This document shows, in pieces, positions 33,201 to 41,179 of a DNA stretch of 48,675 nucleotides. Made by a program: the position numbers and the translations under genes. This DNA is from Candidatus Poribacteria bacterium. GTDB lineage: Bacteria > Poribacteria > WGA-4E > WGA-3G. Each line of letters opens with the position of its first letter. Within the stretch, counting starts at the first letter, position 1. Under the pieces are notes generated by a model. It made no database searches, had not been told where the DNA came from, and worked only from the letters and a program-made list of their open reading frames with translations. The DNA is taken from NCBI GenBank assembly GCA_026706025.1, contig JAPOZO010000055.1:1-48675 (forward strand), given 5' to 3'.

Positions 33201-34919
33201 CTAATTTTTTGCCGGGTTTTCGATGATACGGATAACTTGATTCACCGGCTTCTCTGTCTTTGAGAAATCGACTGTCTGGCTACGTCCACTTTGCCATTTT
33301 ACTTTGATAGATTGAATCGTTTCTTGTGTACGGATACCGAAGTGAAGGATAGGATCGCTACTGGAGGCGTAGCTTCCACCACAGATAGCTTCTTTGAAGA
33401 GTGTTTTCTGAGTTGTTTGTACCCAGACTTTTGCCCCGATGCCGTCGCGATTGCTTTCAGTGCCGACGAGCCGGATTTTCACCCAATTGTGCTTTTGGTG
33501 GGCTGTCTGAGAATCATTGCGCAAGAGTGCCGGGGTTTCGCCGCAGCATGTGACAAGAATATCCATTGCGCCATCGTTGTTATAGTCGCCGGTAGCTACA
33601 CCGCGCGCGACGACTCGACGTTTGAAAAATGGTCCGGCTGTCTCAGATAGATCGTTGTATTGTCCGGTTTCAATGTTACCAAAGATCTGGCACTGTTGTT
33701 TATAGGAGAGTGATGGCGTGATTTCTGATACATTATCCCACACATGTCCGTTTGCGACGAAAAGTTCAAGTGTCCCATCATTGTCTGCGTCGAGAAACTG
33801 AGTTCCGAAACCGAGTTGTGAAAAACTCGGATCGGCGAGACCGGTTTCAAAGGTGGTCATTGTGTAAAAGCCGTCGCTGTCGTTGTGAAAGAGGCTATTG
33901 ATTTCCAAAGCGAAGTTTGTGACAAAGAGGTCTGGCAACCCGTCATTGTCGTAATCGCCAGCGGCGATCCCCATACTGGCGGTTGCGCGTCCTTCTGCGT
34001 TATAAGCGACCCCTGCTGTGATGGCGACATCTGTGAAAGTGCCATCACCGTTGTTGTGGTAGAGAAAATCGGGAACAGCGTCGTTAGCGACAAAAATATC
34101 AGGATAGCCGTCGCTGTTGTAGTCTGTGAAGAGCGTCCCTAACCCCTTTCCGGCTTGGTGTAGTCCCGCGCGGGTTGTAACATCTGTGAAAGTGCCATCG
34201 CCGTTGTTGCGGTAGAGCGTATCACGGGCACCCGGGTATTCGTGTGGACCACAGTAGATATGAACACCCTCCAAAAAGCAGGCGTGGGCTGTTTCGAGGT
34301 GATAGTCCAGATAATTCGCTACATAGAGGTCCAAATATCCGTCAAGGTCGAAGTCGCCGAAGGAGGCACTGACACTCCAGCTGCCATCCCCTACACCGGC
34401 GCGGGACGTAACGTCTGTGAAGGTGCCGTCCCCATTGTTCCGATACAGTTGGTTCTTGCCGAAGTTGGTGAGATAGAGGTCAGTGTCTCCATCGTTGTCG
34501 TAGTCTGCAGCAAGGCATCCCATACCGTATCCGTAGTTTTGTTGCAGTCCTGCTGCTTCGGTTACATCCACAAATGTCCCATCCCCGTTGTTACGATAAA
34601 GGACGTCCGAGTGATTCGTATGTCTGACGGATTGAGCATCTTGGCTGAGGGAGCCGCTATTGACAAGGTAGATATCGAGATGTCCGTCGTTGTTGTAATC
34701 AAAAAAGAGTCCGCCGGCCCCCATCGTCTCAGGTAGGTATTTCTGTTTAGATGCCCCGTTGTTATGTTTAAAATGGATACCGGCTGCCTGCGTTTGATCT
34801 GTGAAACGGAGTGTCGTTTCAGCTGCGTTTAGCGTAGCAGCGTAGTTAGCAAGTATCAAGCAGATGTGTAGGAGGGTTTTTGTTTTCGGACCGAGCGAGA
34901 AATAACAGTGAGTTCTCAA
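33201..34919 (-). CDS. Exported FG-GAP/VCBS-repeat protein with ASPIC/UnbV C-terminus (CRTAC1-like)
   Basis: The 572-residue protein has an N-terminal signal segment (TLLHICLILANYAATLNAA), then about seven FG-GAP units (VLYRNNGDGTFVDVTEAAG … ADYDNDGDTDLYLTNFG) and a UnbV C-terminus (NWVKIRLVGTESNRDGIGAKVWVQT…). A Cys-containing insert (CFLEGVHIYCGPHEYPGARD) between propeller units is typical of CRTAC1-like bacterial proteins. The start appears to be TTG 34919 without a good Shine-Dalgarno sequence, so it is uncertain. It is the third FG-GAP/UnbV protein in the window, and a terminator lies between it and the gene upstream. Confidence 0.88.
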   Translation of the reverse strand: MRTHCYFSLGPKTKTLLHICLILANYAATLNAAETTLRFTDQTQAAGIHFKHNNGASKQKYLPETMGAGGLFFDYNNDGHLDIYLVNSGSLSQDAQSVRHTNHSDVLYRNNGDGTFVDVTEAAGLQQNYGYGMGCLAADYDNDGDTDLYLTNFGKNQLYRNNGDGTFTDVTSRAGVGDGSWSVSASFGDFDLDGYLDLYVANYLDYHLETAHACFLEGVHIYCGPHEYPGARDTLYRNNGDGTFTDVTTRAGLHQAGKGLGTLFTDYNSDGYPDIFVANDAVPDFLYHNNGDGTFTDVAITAGVAYNAEGRATASMGIAAGDYDNDGLPDLFVTNFALEINSLFHNDSDGFYTMTTFETGLADPSFSQLGFGTQFLDADNDGTLELFVANGHVWDNVSEITPSLSYKQQCQIFGNIETGQYNDLSETAGPFFKRRVVARGVATGDYNNDGAMDILVTCCGETPALLRNDSQTAHQKHNWVKIRLVGTESNRDGIGAKVWVQTTQKTLFKEAICGGSYASSSDPILHFGIRTQETIQSIKVKWQSGRSQTVDFSKTEKPVNQVIRIIENPAKN

Positions 34920-34960
34920 TTTTCCGTATATCCCGCGTTGCTGGTAATAATTTAAAAAGT

Positions 34961-34987
34961 AAAGGCATCCAGCGCGTGGATGCCTTT
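34961..34987 (-). terminator. Rho-independent terminator after the CBM-like gene
   Basis: AAAGGCATCC pairs perfectly with GGATGCCTTT around a 7-base loop. On the minus strand it is followed by ACTTTTTAAA. It lies 16 bases past the stop codon at 35003. Confidence 0.85.
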
Positions 34988-35002
34988 AAGTGTTTGTTCG
35001 AC

Positions 35003-35707
35003 TTAGAATCCGCTTTTGAGCGCGCCCCAAGTTGTCGTCAACTTGTTTTTCGGTTCAACAGCCGTCTGTGGGTTGGTTTCGTTCGGATCGAATTCGATAT
35101 CTGTTGTCGCGAAGATTTGGTCAATGTATGTGCCATCTTCGCGATGTGCGATGTGGAGTGTGTGCTCACCGGCGGAAAGTTCGACGGGAACCGGATCGTC
35201 GCCGTGCTGGGTGAGTTCCAATCCTTCAAAAGGGCCGTTGCGTGAGTTCAATCGGAACCAGACCCAGTCCGTCGTATAGTTTTCCCGGAGTTCGCCTGCT
35301 TCATAGAAATCCCAGATATTCATGGGGCCGTCATTGGTAGAGGTAACATCGCCGTCGGCTGTATCGAGTGCCCAGTAACAGGAGTTATCGGCAACTGACG
35401 GCGCAATCACACGTCCCCAGAAATGCCAATCATCTCCGTCGACTGAGAACTCGTATTTCACCCAGTCCCCGCCATCGTTTCCAGCCCCGTTGGCTGAACC
35501 GATGAAAGCACCGCCTGATGCTTCGGCGACGGTGTAATCGTCTACGCCTTCACCTGCGTTGCCCGGTTGGTCGGATGGGGTTTCAAAGGTTTGGAATTTT
35601 TCGCCATTGATAGCGTCATAGTTTTCCGCTTCCCAACTAATGTATTTTTGCGCGAATGCGGGTGAAACGATCAGGCTTAGTACTGTTAGTAAAATGAGAG
35701 TTCGCAT
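35003..35707 (-). CDS. Exported CBM6/35-like protein with C-terminal KLTTTWG tag
   Basis: The 234-residue protein has a signal peptide (MRTLILLTVLSLIVSPAFA) and a single beta-sandwich domain like carbohydrate-binding families 6/35: WEAENYDAI at the start, GGDWVKYEFSVDGDDWHFWGRV, YTTDWVWFRLN, and the closing LSAGEHTLHIAHREDGTYIDQIFAT. The last residues, VEPKNKLTTTWGALKSGF, match the tail of the exported protein at 21034. ATG 35707 is the start: AAGGAGG lies six bases upstream. The in-frame TTG at 35713 is within that spacer. It is flanked by its own promoter-like sequence and a terminator, so it is probably a single-gene unit. Confidence 0.82.
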   Translation of the reverse strand: MRTLILLTVLSLIVSPAFAQKYISWEAENYDAINGEKFQTFETPSDQPGNAGEGVDDYTVAEASGGAFIGSANGAGNDGGDWVKYEFSVDGDDWHFWGRVIAPSVADNSCYWALDTADGDVTSTNDGPMNIWDFYEAGELRENYTTDWVWFRLNSRNGPFEGLELTQHGDDPVPVELSAGEHTLHIAHREDGTYIDQIFATTDIEFDPNETNPQTAVEPKNKLTTTWGALKSGF

Positions 35708-35739
35708 TAACAACCTCCTTAAAATAGTAGATTAAAACC

Positions 35740-35769
35740 ATTGTAGCACAACGAGAAAAAAGATGTGCA
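35740..35769 (-). promoter_or_regulatory. Possible promoter of the CBM-like gene
   Basis: On the minus strand, TGCACA (35769-35764) is followed after 18 bases by TACAAT (35745-35740), 33 bases before the ATG. Confidence 0.45.
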
Positions 35770-35832
35770 TTTTCTTTTTCTGTGTCCTCAATTTCCTAAT
35801 TAAGTCTTAGCACCGACATCATCTTTCCCGAT

Positions 35833-36075
35833 CTACATCAATGCGTCTTCAACCTCTTCAGGAAGTTCCACTGTGCTTGGGTCAACATCAATCGGATATT
35901 CAGTGCCGTACGCTTCGACGAGATCATCAAAGGTGACGTTGTCTACACGTTCCAAATCATCACCGGGATGGACGAGCAACACGACGTAGCAGCCATCACA
36001 ACTGACGAGGTCTACGTCGTCTTGTTCGATCGGAAACTGCGTCAGTGGGTTGTTACAATCAGGACAAGGTAACAT
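35833..36075 (-). CDS. Small acidic zinc-ribbon protein
   Basis: An 80-residue protein with two Cys pairs, CPDC near the N-terminus and CDGC about 25 residues later, followed by a strongly acidic C-terminal half. The ribbon resembles LysW-type carrier proteins, but it lacks the EDEWGE-type C-terminus of LysW and a GlyGly end, so no carrier function is claimed. GGAG precedes the ATG (CTCCGAGGAGAAATCTAT). It lies downstream of the rhodanese-MoeB/ThiF gene, separated by a repeat element. Confidence 0.7.
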   Translation of the reverse strand: MLPCPDCNNPLTQFPIEQDDVDLVSCDGCYVVLLVHPGDDLERVDNVTFDDLVEAYGTEYPIDVDPSTVELPEEVEDALM

Positions 36076-36126
36076 ATAGATTTCTCCTCGGAGTTGTCTA
36101 AATCTCCGTCTCGGGTGCTGGTTGTT

Positions 36127-36241
36127 TGAAGATTAATTTTTTAATTCGGTAATTTTTGGGGAAGTCCGGTTCGGTTAGGAAACCAAACCTACCGGGTCTG
36201 GAGGAAATATAGAATTACCGAAATATTTTCTTAAACTTCAT
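36127..36241. repeat. Nested palindromic repeat between the MoeB-like and zinc-ribbon genes
   Basis: Outer inverted ends are TTGAAGATTAATTTTTTAATTCGG… and …AAATATTTTCTTAAACTTCAT. An inner GGTTCGGTTAGGAAACCAAACCTACCGGG palindrome with CTGGAGG lies at about 36168-36203. It ends directly at the stop codon of the upstream gene. Confidence 0.8.
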
Positions 36242-37429
36242 TTAATCAGCAGCGGGTGCGAAGGTTTCCGGATTTTCCGCCGCTGCATCGTAATCATCAA
36301 TCAGTTCTGTAATAACAGGGTTATCACCACAGAGTGGGCAGTTCTCATCTCTACTAATTTTCATTTCACGATAGGTCATACTGAGCGCGTCGTAGAGGAT
36401 CAGCCTACCGATAAGCGGTTCGCCGATACCGATAATGTATTTAATCGCTTCAGTTGCCATCATAACACCGATTACGCCTGGGAGCACGCCCAGGACACCT
36501 GCCTCACTTCAGCTGGGCACCATGCCCGGAGGTGGCGGTGTCGGAAATAGGCATCGGTAGCAGGGACCTTCGTGTGGTTTGAAGAGCGTGACCTGTCCCT
36601 CGAATTGGAAGATACTGCCGTGAACGACGGGTTTATTCATCAGCACAGCCGCGTCGTTGACGAGGTAACGGGTAGCAAAGTTGTCGCAGCCGTCTACAAT
36701 CAGATCATATTCCGAGAAAATTTCTTCGACGTTATCGGCAGTCAGGCGGAGGTTATACGGTGTGATATTGATGTCTGGGTTCAACGACTTAATCGTTGTC
36801 GTTGCGGATTGAACTTTCGGGGTGCCGACGGATTCTGTACGGTGGAGTATCTGACGCTGTAGATTACTTAATTCGACGACATCGGAATCAATAATACCGA
36901 GATGTCCGATGCCTGCGGCACCGAGATATACACCCGCGGGCGACCCTAATCCCCCCGCACCGACCATCAAGACTTTAGCATTAAGCAGTTTCGCTTGTCC
37001 CTGCTCACCGACCTCAGTGAGCATAAAATGTCGGCTGTAACGATCGAGTTGCTCATGGCTCATCGGTTTATCTTGGACTGTCGGCAGACCAGCAGCTGCC
37101 CAATCACGATAGCCGCCTGCGAGGGAAACCGTGTCTGTGTATCCCATTTCACGGAGCGACTTTGCGGCGAGAAGGGAACGGAGTCCTGCCGCACAATAGA
37201 CGACGACTTTTTGGTCTCGGTCTGGAATGTAGTTTTCAACGGAAAATTCGAGCATACCGCGTGTGACATGGACAGCGTCCGGAATATAACCGGCGCGATA
37301 TTCGTCTTCATCGCGTACGTCGAGTAACACGAAATCGCTTTCTTTCTCCTGTTCGGCTTTCACCTCAGCAACCGTCACTTCTGGTATTTCTGTTTTGGCT
37401 TCCTCAACGATTTGCCTGTAGGATTTCAT
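36242..37429 (-). CDS. Rhodanese-MoeB/ThiF adenylyltransferase, candidate selenoprotein (in-frame TGA at residue 307)
   Basis: Read through the TGA at 36511-36509, this is one 395-residue protein. Residues 1-115 are a rhodanese domain with active-site Cys79 (VVYCAAGLRS). Residues 125-395 are a MoeB/ThiF/HesA adenylyltransferase with the ATP loop GAGGLGSP (157-164), the DNFATRYLVNDA segment, and two zinc Cys pairs (CYRC 290-293, CPLC 364-367). The TGA falls in …GMVPS-[TGA]-SEAGVLGVLPG, exactly where homologues have the catalytic Cys (Cys184 of ThiF, Cys239 of MOCS3). The frame downstream is intact for 88 codons and retains the zinc site. CAGGAG precedes the ATG by eight bases. The rhodanese domain is N-terminal, unlike MOCS3/MoeZ. 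The alternative is a nonsense mutation or sequencing error. Confidence 0.75.
36477..36508 (-). promoter_or_regulatory. Candidate bacterial SECIS stem-loop downstream of the TGA
   Basis: On the minus strand, 14 bases after the TGA, CCTGGG (36494-36489) pairs perfectly with CCCAGG (36482-36477) around the loop CGTGCT. The distance from TGA to the apical loop is 20 bases, the loop is 6 bases, and it has a G among its first two bases. These values fit the published bacterial SECIS consensus as I know it. Confidence 0.6.
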
Positions 37430-37893
37430 AAGATTTTCTCCTGCGTCAAAAGAATATAGGGATAACGGATTGTCATATTCTTACGCTATAAGTTTCAGTT
37501 TCTTGCGCTTGCAAAATTATATCATAGATGCGTGGTGTTGTCAATGTTTTATTTTTTTTTTCAAAAGAGGTCTTATAGGAGCGACCTCTCCCCGACAAAA
37601 AAGTCGATTTAACCCAAAACTCAATACCTCTGGCAATCAAGAGACATCCCTAACCCTGAAAAAACCATGAATTCTGTAAATCCTGATTCAGACAATTAAG
37701 GTCGCATTCTCACCAACCCGCACCTACTGATAATTGAAAATCGAAAATTGAATAGTGCTGACTACTAATTGAATAATTATTGACAAACGGATTGTAGACA
37801 CGCTAAAATGGTTTGGAATTACGAAGTCTATCCAATGAATTAAGCATTTGCCCTAAAGACTGAAATACATCATCACGGAATAAGGAGTTCTCA
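37430..37893 (+). other. Intergenic region upstream of the first PHP gene
   Basis: The region contains the divergent leader regions of the MoeB-like and PHP genes. It also holds repeat fragments (GAATTCTGTAAATCCTGATTCAG near 37667; GAAAATCGAAAATTGAATAG near 37736) and the promoter listed below. No gene is seen. Confidence 0.6.
37780..37809 (+). promoter_or_regulatory. Likely promoter of the first PHP gene
   Basis: TTGACA (37780-37785), an 18-base spacer, then TAAAAT (37804-37809). The arrangement is repeated upstream of the paralogue at 39006-39035, and much of the surrounding sequence is conserved. Confidence 0.65.
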
Positions 37894-38769
37894 ATGTTCA
37901 ACGCAAACCCTTTCCGCCAACCCGGGCAATGGTACCGAGGCAATACACATAGTCATAGTACAGAATCCGACGGTCAACTTTCCATGTCGGATCGCTTCGC
38001 GGCATACCGTGAGGCAGGCTACGATTTCCTCGTGCTAACAGATCATCGTAAGGTTAATGACGTGAGTGCTTACAGTACGTCAGACTTTCTGGCGATATCA
38101 GGAAGCGAAGTGCATCCTGAAAACCCATACGGTGGTGCGATACATCACTTTGTAGCGATTAATATTCATGAGGCAATCAATTGTGCGAAGATGCATCCGA
38201 ACGCAGTGCTTGATGAGATTAAGGCGCAGGGCGGCGAAGCCGTTTTATGTCATCCGTATTGGTCTGGGCACACCATTACAGATTATCTGCCATTGCGGGG
38301 TTACTTCGCCATTGAGGTCTACAACGACGGCTGTATGGAGATTGGCAAAGCGTTTTCAGAACAAGCTTGGGACGATTTGCTGGATAGAGGTGGTCCTGTT
38401 CTCGGCATCGCTTCGGATGATTCACACGGCACCGATCACGATTGCTTCCACGGATGGATTATGGTCAAGGCAGAGGAACTGACGATTGCAAGTATCATGG
38501 AAGCACTCAGGACGGGCGCGTTCTACTCTACAATGGGACCCGAAATCACAGATATGGCGTTAGAAGATAATGAGGTAACGGTTAAGTGTTCGCCAGCGCA
38601 ATCCATCGTTTTTAAAGCGGAGTGCAGTCGCGGTCGGCGGATTCTTCCGTCGGATGGTGAACTCTTGACGGAGGCGATCTATAGCGTTCCGAACGGTGCT
38701 AAATACGTTCGCGTTGAAATAACAGACGAAACCGGCAAAAAAGCTTGGTCGAACCCTTTCTTTTTCTAA
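37894..38769 (+). CDS. PHP-domain metal-dependent hydrolase (CehA/McbA-like), paralogue 1
   Basis: The 291-residue protein has PHP-type metal-binding motifs: GNTHSHSTESDG at the N-terminus, the aspartate-histidine pair in FLVLTDHRKV, ISGSEVHP, LCHPYWSGH, IEVYND, and IASDDSHG. The C-terminal 60 residues form a beta-rich extension. PHP proteins of this CehA/McbA group hydrolyse phosphoesters or related bonds; the substrate is unknown. AAGGAG precedes the ATG by seven bases. It was duplicated together with its promoter region; the second copy starts at 39125. Confidence 0.9.
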   Translation: MFNANPFRQPGQWYRGNTHSHSTESDGQLSMSDRFAAYREAGYDFLVLTDHRKVNDVSAYSTSDFLAISGSEVHPENPYGGAIHHFVAINIHEAINCAKMHPNAVLDEIKAQGGEAVLCHPYWSGHTITDYLPLRGYFAIEVYNDGCMEIGKAFSEQAWDDLLDRGGPVLGIASDDSHGTDHDCFHGWIMVKAEELTIASIMEALRTGAFYSTMGPEITDMALEDNEVTVKCSPAQSIVFKAECSRGRRILPSDGELLTEAIYSVPNGAKYVRVEITDETGKKAWSNPFFF

Positions 38770-38771
38770 TA

Positions 38772-38891
38772 GGACTTACGCGACTTGAATGGAGGAACGG
38801 TATATTTTGCTGATTTAACCCCCTATAGAAGAAAAACCCCAGCAAAAACACCCCCTTATCAGGGGGACTTTAAGAGAAAATGCATAAGTCC
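38772..38891. mobile_element. MITE-like element with GGACTTACGC termini (shortest copy)
   Basis: A 120-base element with left end GGACTTACGCG and right end TGCATAAGTCC, flanked by TA on both sides. The interior carries CCCCAGCAAAAACACCCCC and TTATCAGGGGGACTTTAA, as in other copies. It begins three bases after the first PHP gene's stop codon. Confidence 0.8.
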
Positions 38892-39005
38892 TATCTAAGG
38901 TAAGTATCTTGAAGGACCGTGTTGTCTTTTAGAAGACGTTGTGGTGCGCTCCTCTTGGTGTGCCAAACGGATGATGGATTGGCGATAGTTTAGTTTGATC
39001 AATTA

Positions 39006-39035
39006 TTGACAAGTGGATTTTGGATATGCTAAAAT
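39006..39035 (+). promoter_or_regulatory. Likely promoter of the second PHP gene
   Basis: TTGACA (39006-39011), an 18-base spacer ending TGC (extended minus-10), then TAAAAT (39030-39035). It is homologous to 37780-37809. Confidence 0.65.
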
Positions 39036-39124
39036 AGAACTGGACGTGCAGGACGCGCCAACAGGTTCATAAATCAGCATCTCCTAATAACTTGAGTACA
39101 TTATTACGGAACAAGGAGCCAGTT

Positions 39125-40000
39125 ATGTTCAACGCAAATCCTTTTCAGCAACCGGGACAATGGTACCGTGGGAATACACATAGCCATAGCACAGAATCCG
39201 ATGGGCAGCTTCCTATGGCGGATCGCTTCGCGGCATACCGTGAGGCAGGCTACGATTTCCTTGTGCTAACAGATCACCGTAAGGTTAACGATGTGAGTGC
39301 TTACAGTACGTCAGACTTTCTGGCAATATCCGGCAGTGAAGTGCATCCGTCAAATCCTTACGGCGGTGCGACGTATCATTTTGTAGCGATTAACATTCAT
39401 GAGACGATCAATTGCGCGAAGATGCATCCGAACGCAGTGCTTGATGAAATCAAAGCACAGGGTGGTGAAGCCGTTTTGTGTCACCCTTATTGGTCCGGAC
39501 ACACGATTACAGATTATTTGCCGTTACGCGGGTACTTCGCCATTGAGGTCTATAACGACACGTGTATGGGCATCGGCAAAGGTTTCTCGGAACAGGCATG
39601 GGATGACTTGCTGGATAGAGGGGGCCCTGTCCTCGGCATCGCTTCAGATGATGCACACGGCACCGAACACGACTGCTTTCACGGGTGGATTATGGTCAAA
39701 GCGGAAGAGTTGACGATTGAGAGTATCATGAAAGCGTTCCGAACAGGTGCGTTCTATTCTACGCTCGGTCCCGAAATTGAAGATATGGCGTTAGAGGATG
39801 GCGAGGTAACAGTCAAATGTTCACCGGCACAATCCATCGTTTTTAAAGCGGAGTGCAGCCGGGGTAGGCGGATCCTTCCATCCGATGGCGAACTCTTGAC
39901 GGAGGCGACCTATAGCGTTCCGAACGGTGCTAAATATGTTCGCGTTGAAATAACAGACGAAACGGGTAAGAAGGCTTGGTCAAATCCGTTTTTTTTCTAA
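39125..40000 (+). CDS. PHP-domain metal-dependent hydrolase (CehA/McbA-like), paralogue 2
   Basis: The 291-residue protein is nearly identical to the product of the gene at 37894 and has all its metal-binding motifs (THSHSTESDG, TDHRKV, SEVHP, CHPYWSGH, ASDDAHG). Differences are scattered and mostly conservative. The open frame extends to 39092, but ATG 39125 has AAGGAG eight bases upstream and aligns with the start of the paralogue. It is followed after 35 bases by a GT9 glycosyltransferase gene. Confidence 0.9.
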   Translation: MFNANPFQQPGQWYRGNTHSHSTESDGQLPMADRFAAYREAGYDFLVLTDHRKVNDVSAYSTSDFLAISGSEVHPSNPYGGATYHFVAINIHETINCAKMHPNAVLDEIKAQGGEAVLCHPYWSGHTITDYLPLRGYFAIEVYNDTCMGIGKGFSEQAWDDLLDRGGPVLGIASDDAHGTEHDCFHGWIMVKAEELTIESIMKAFRTGAFYSTLGPEIEDMALEDGEVTVKCSPAQSIVFKAECSRGRRILPSDGELLTEATYSVPNGAKYVRVEITDETGKKAWSNPFFF

Positions 40001-40035
40001 AATAGACATCTGGTCGTCTTTTCACGGGTGCGACA

Positions 40036-41064
40036 ATGCGAAATATTTTGGTGTGTCAAACAGGCGGCTGGATCGGCGATATGGTGTTACTGACGCCTAC
40101 GTTGCGTGCTTTGAAACACGCCTATCCCGAATCTAATTTGACACTTCTGTTACGGCCCCTTGTGGCGGGTTTGATGGAAACGCACCCGTATGTTGATACT
40201 TGCATCGTGGATACCAAAAACCGTGGACGCTACCGATCCCTAACGGGATTGGTGCGTCGGATACACGGGGCTGCGTTTGATGTTGCTGTTGTGTTGCATC
40301 CTACTTCGTTCCGAAATGCCTTGCTACCTTTCCTCGCGCGGGTACCGATACGTGTCGGGACAAACGTCAGTGGGCGCGGAATGTTGCTAACCGCATCGTG
40401 TAAGGATACTACAAGTGTCCATGAAGTGCATCGGTATCTACGGGTACTGCGGCTCCTCAACATCGACGGCTCCTCAGATTCCTTGGAGTTTTGGCATACG
40501 GATGCTGACCGTGAAATGATTCAAGACCTCTTGCATGCTGAAGGTATTTCTGCAACCGATAGACTTGTTGCGCTCAATTTAGGTACAACATGGCGGACAA
40601 AACGGTGGGATATGGCGAATTTCGCTGAGGTTATTTACCAAATTGAACACCTTATCCCGGATGCGAGAATTATATTGACCGGTTCATTTGCGGAGCAGAC
40701 ACTTGCAGATGACTTACCTGCATCATTACCGGCGATTAATCTCATTGGAAAAACGTCAATTTTACAACTCGGTGCGCTTTTAGAGAGATGTGAGGTGTGT
40801 TTAACCTGTGATAGCGGTCCTATGCACATCGCTGCCGCGGTCGGTACACCAACAGTTGCGCTCTTCGGGCCAACGGACCCGCTCCGCCATAAGCCTTATG
40901 GTGCTGGACATATAATTATAGAGAAACCTGTTGAATGTCGTCCATGCTATAAGCGGACGTGCCATCGGCAAGCTGCGCCATATCTCTGCATGACGGAAAT
41001 TAGCACGACTGAAGTCATAAAGGCATTGGAGTTAAAATTACGGCAGCAGTTACATGCTGCCTGA
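40036..41064 (+). CDS. Glycosyltransferase family 9 protein (lipopolysaccharide heptosyltransferase-like)
   Basis: A 342-residue GT9 enzyme with the family pattern: NILVCQTGGWIGDMVLLTPTLRALK at the N-terminus, ALNLGTTWRTKRWDMANFAEV in the middle, and the nucleotide-sugar site CDSGPMHIAAAVGTPTVALFGPTDP. GT9 enzymes add heptose or related sugars to the LPS core, using ADP-heptose in the classic case. The conserved Cys cluster near the end (CRPCYKRTCHRQ) matches heptosyltransferase-II-like proteins. The start is weakly supported by the ribosome-binding site (GGGTGCGACA). It may be co-transcribed with the second PHP gene. Confidence 0.9.
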   Translation: MRNILVCQTGGWIGDMVLLTPTLRALKHAYPESNLTLLLRPLVAGLMETHPYVDTCIVDTKNRGRYRSLTGLVRRIHGAAFDVAVVLHPTSFRNALLPFLARVPIRVGTNVSGRGMLLTASCKDTTSVHEVHRYLRVLRLLNIDGSSDSLEFWHTDADREMIQDLLHAEGISATDRLVALNLGTTWRTKRWDMANFAEVIYQIEHLIPDARIILTGSFAEQTLADDLPASLPAINLIGKTSILQLGALLERCEVCLTCDSGPMHIAAAVGTPTVALFGPTDPLRHKPYGAGHIIIEKPVECRPCYKRTCHRQAAPYLCMTEISTTEVIKALELKLRQQLHAA

Positions 41065-41179
41065 CTAAAATAATCCAACTTGCTACCTTTATGATTTCAG
41101 ACGCACGCACACCATTTTTCAGTGAAAAGCGGTCATTTTTGCGAAAACTTGGCGTGTTTCCTGCCATTTTCGGCGCGAA

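Noticed and set aside
35833-36075. LysW (lysine/arginine carrier protein)
   Set aside because: It has the zinc ribbon and acidic tail but not the conserved C-terminal EDEWGE-type motif, and no lysine-biosynthesis genes are nearby.
36242-36487. A separate 81-residue gene (C-terminal half of a MoeB-like protein) downstream of a complete 306-residue gene
   Set aside because: It is in the same frame as the upstream part, separated only by a TGA at the catalytic Cys position, and its first residues continue the conserved MoeB motif. One read-through gene explains the data better.
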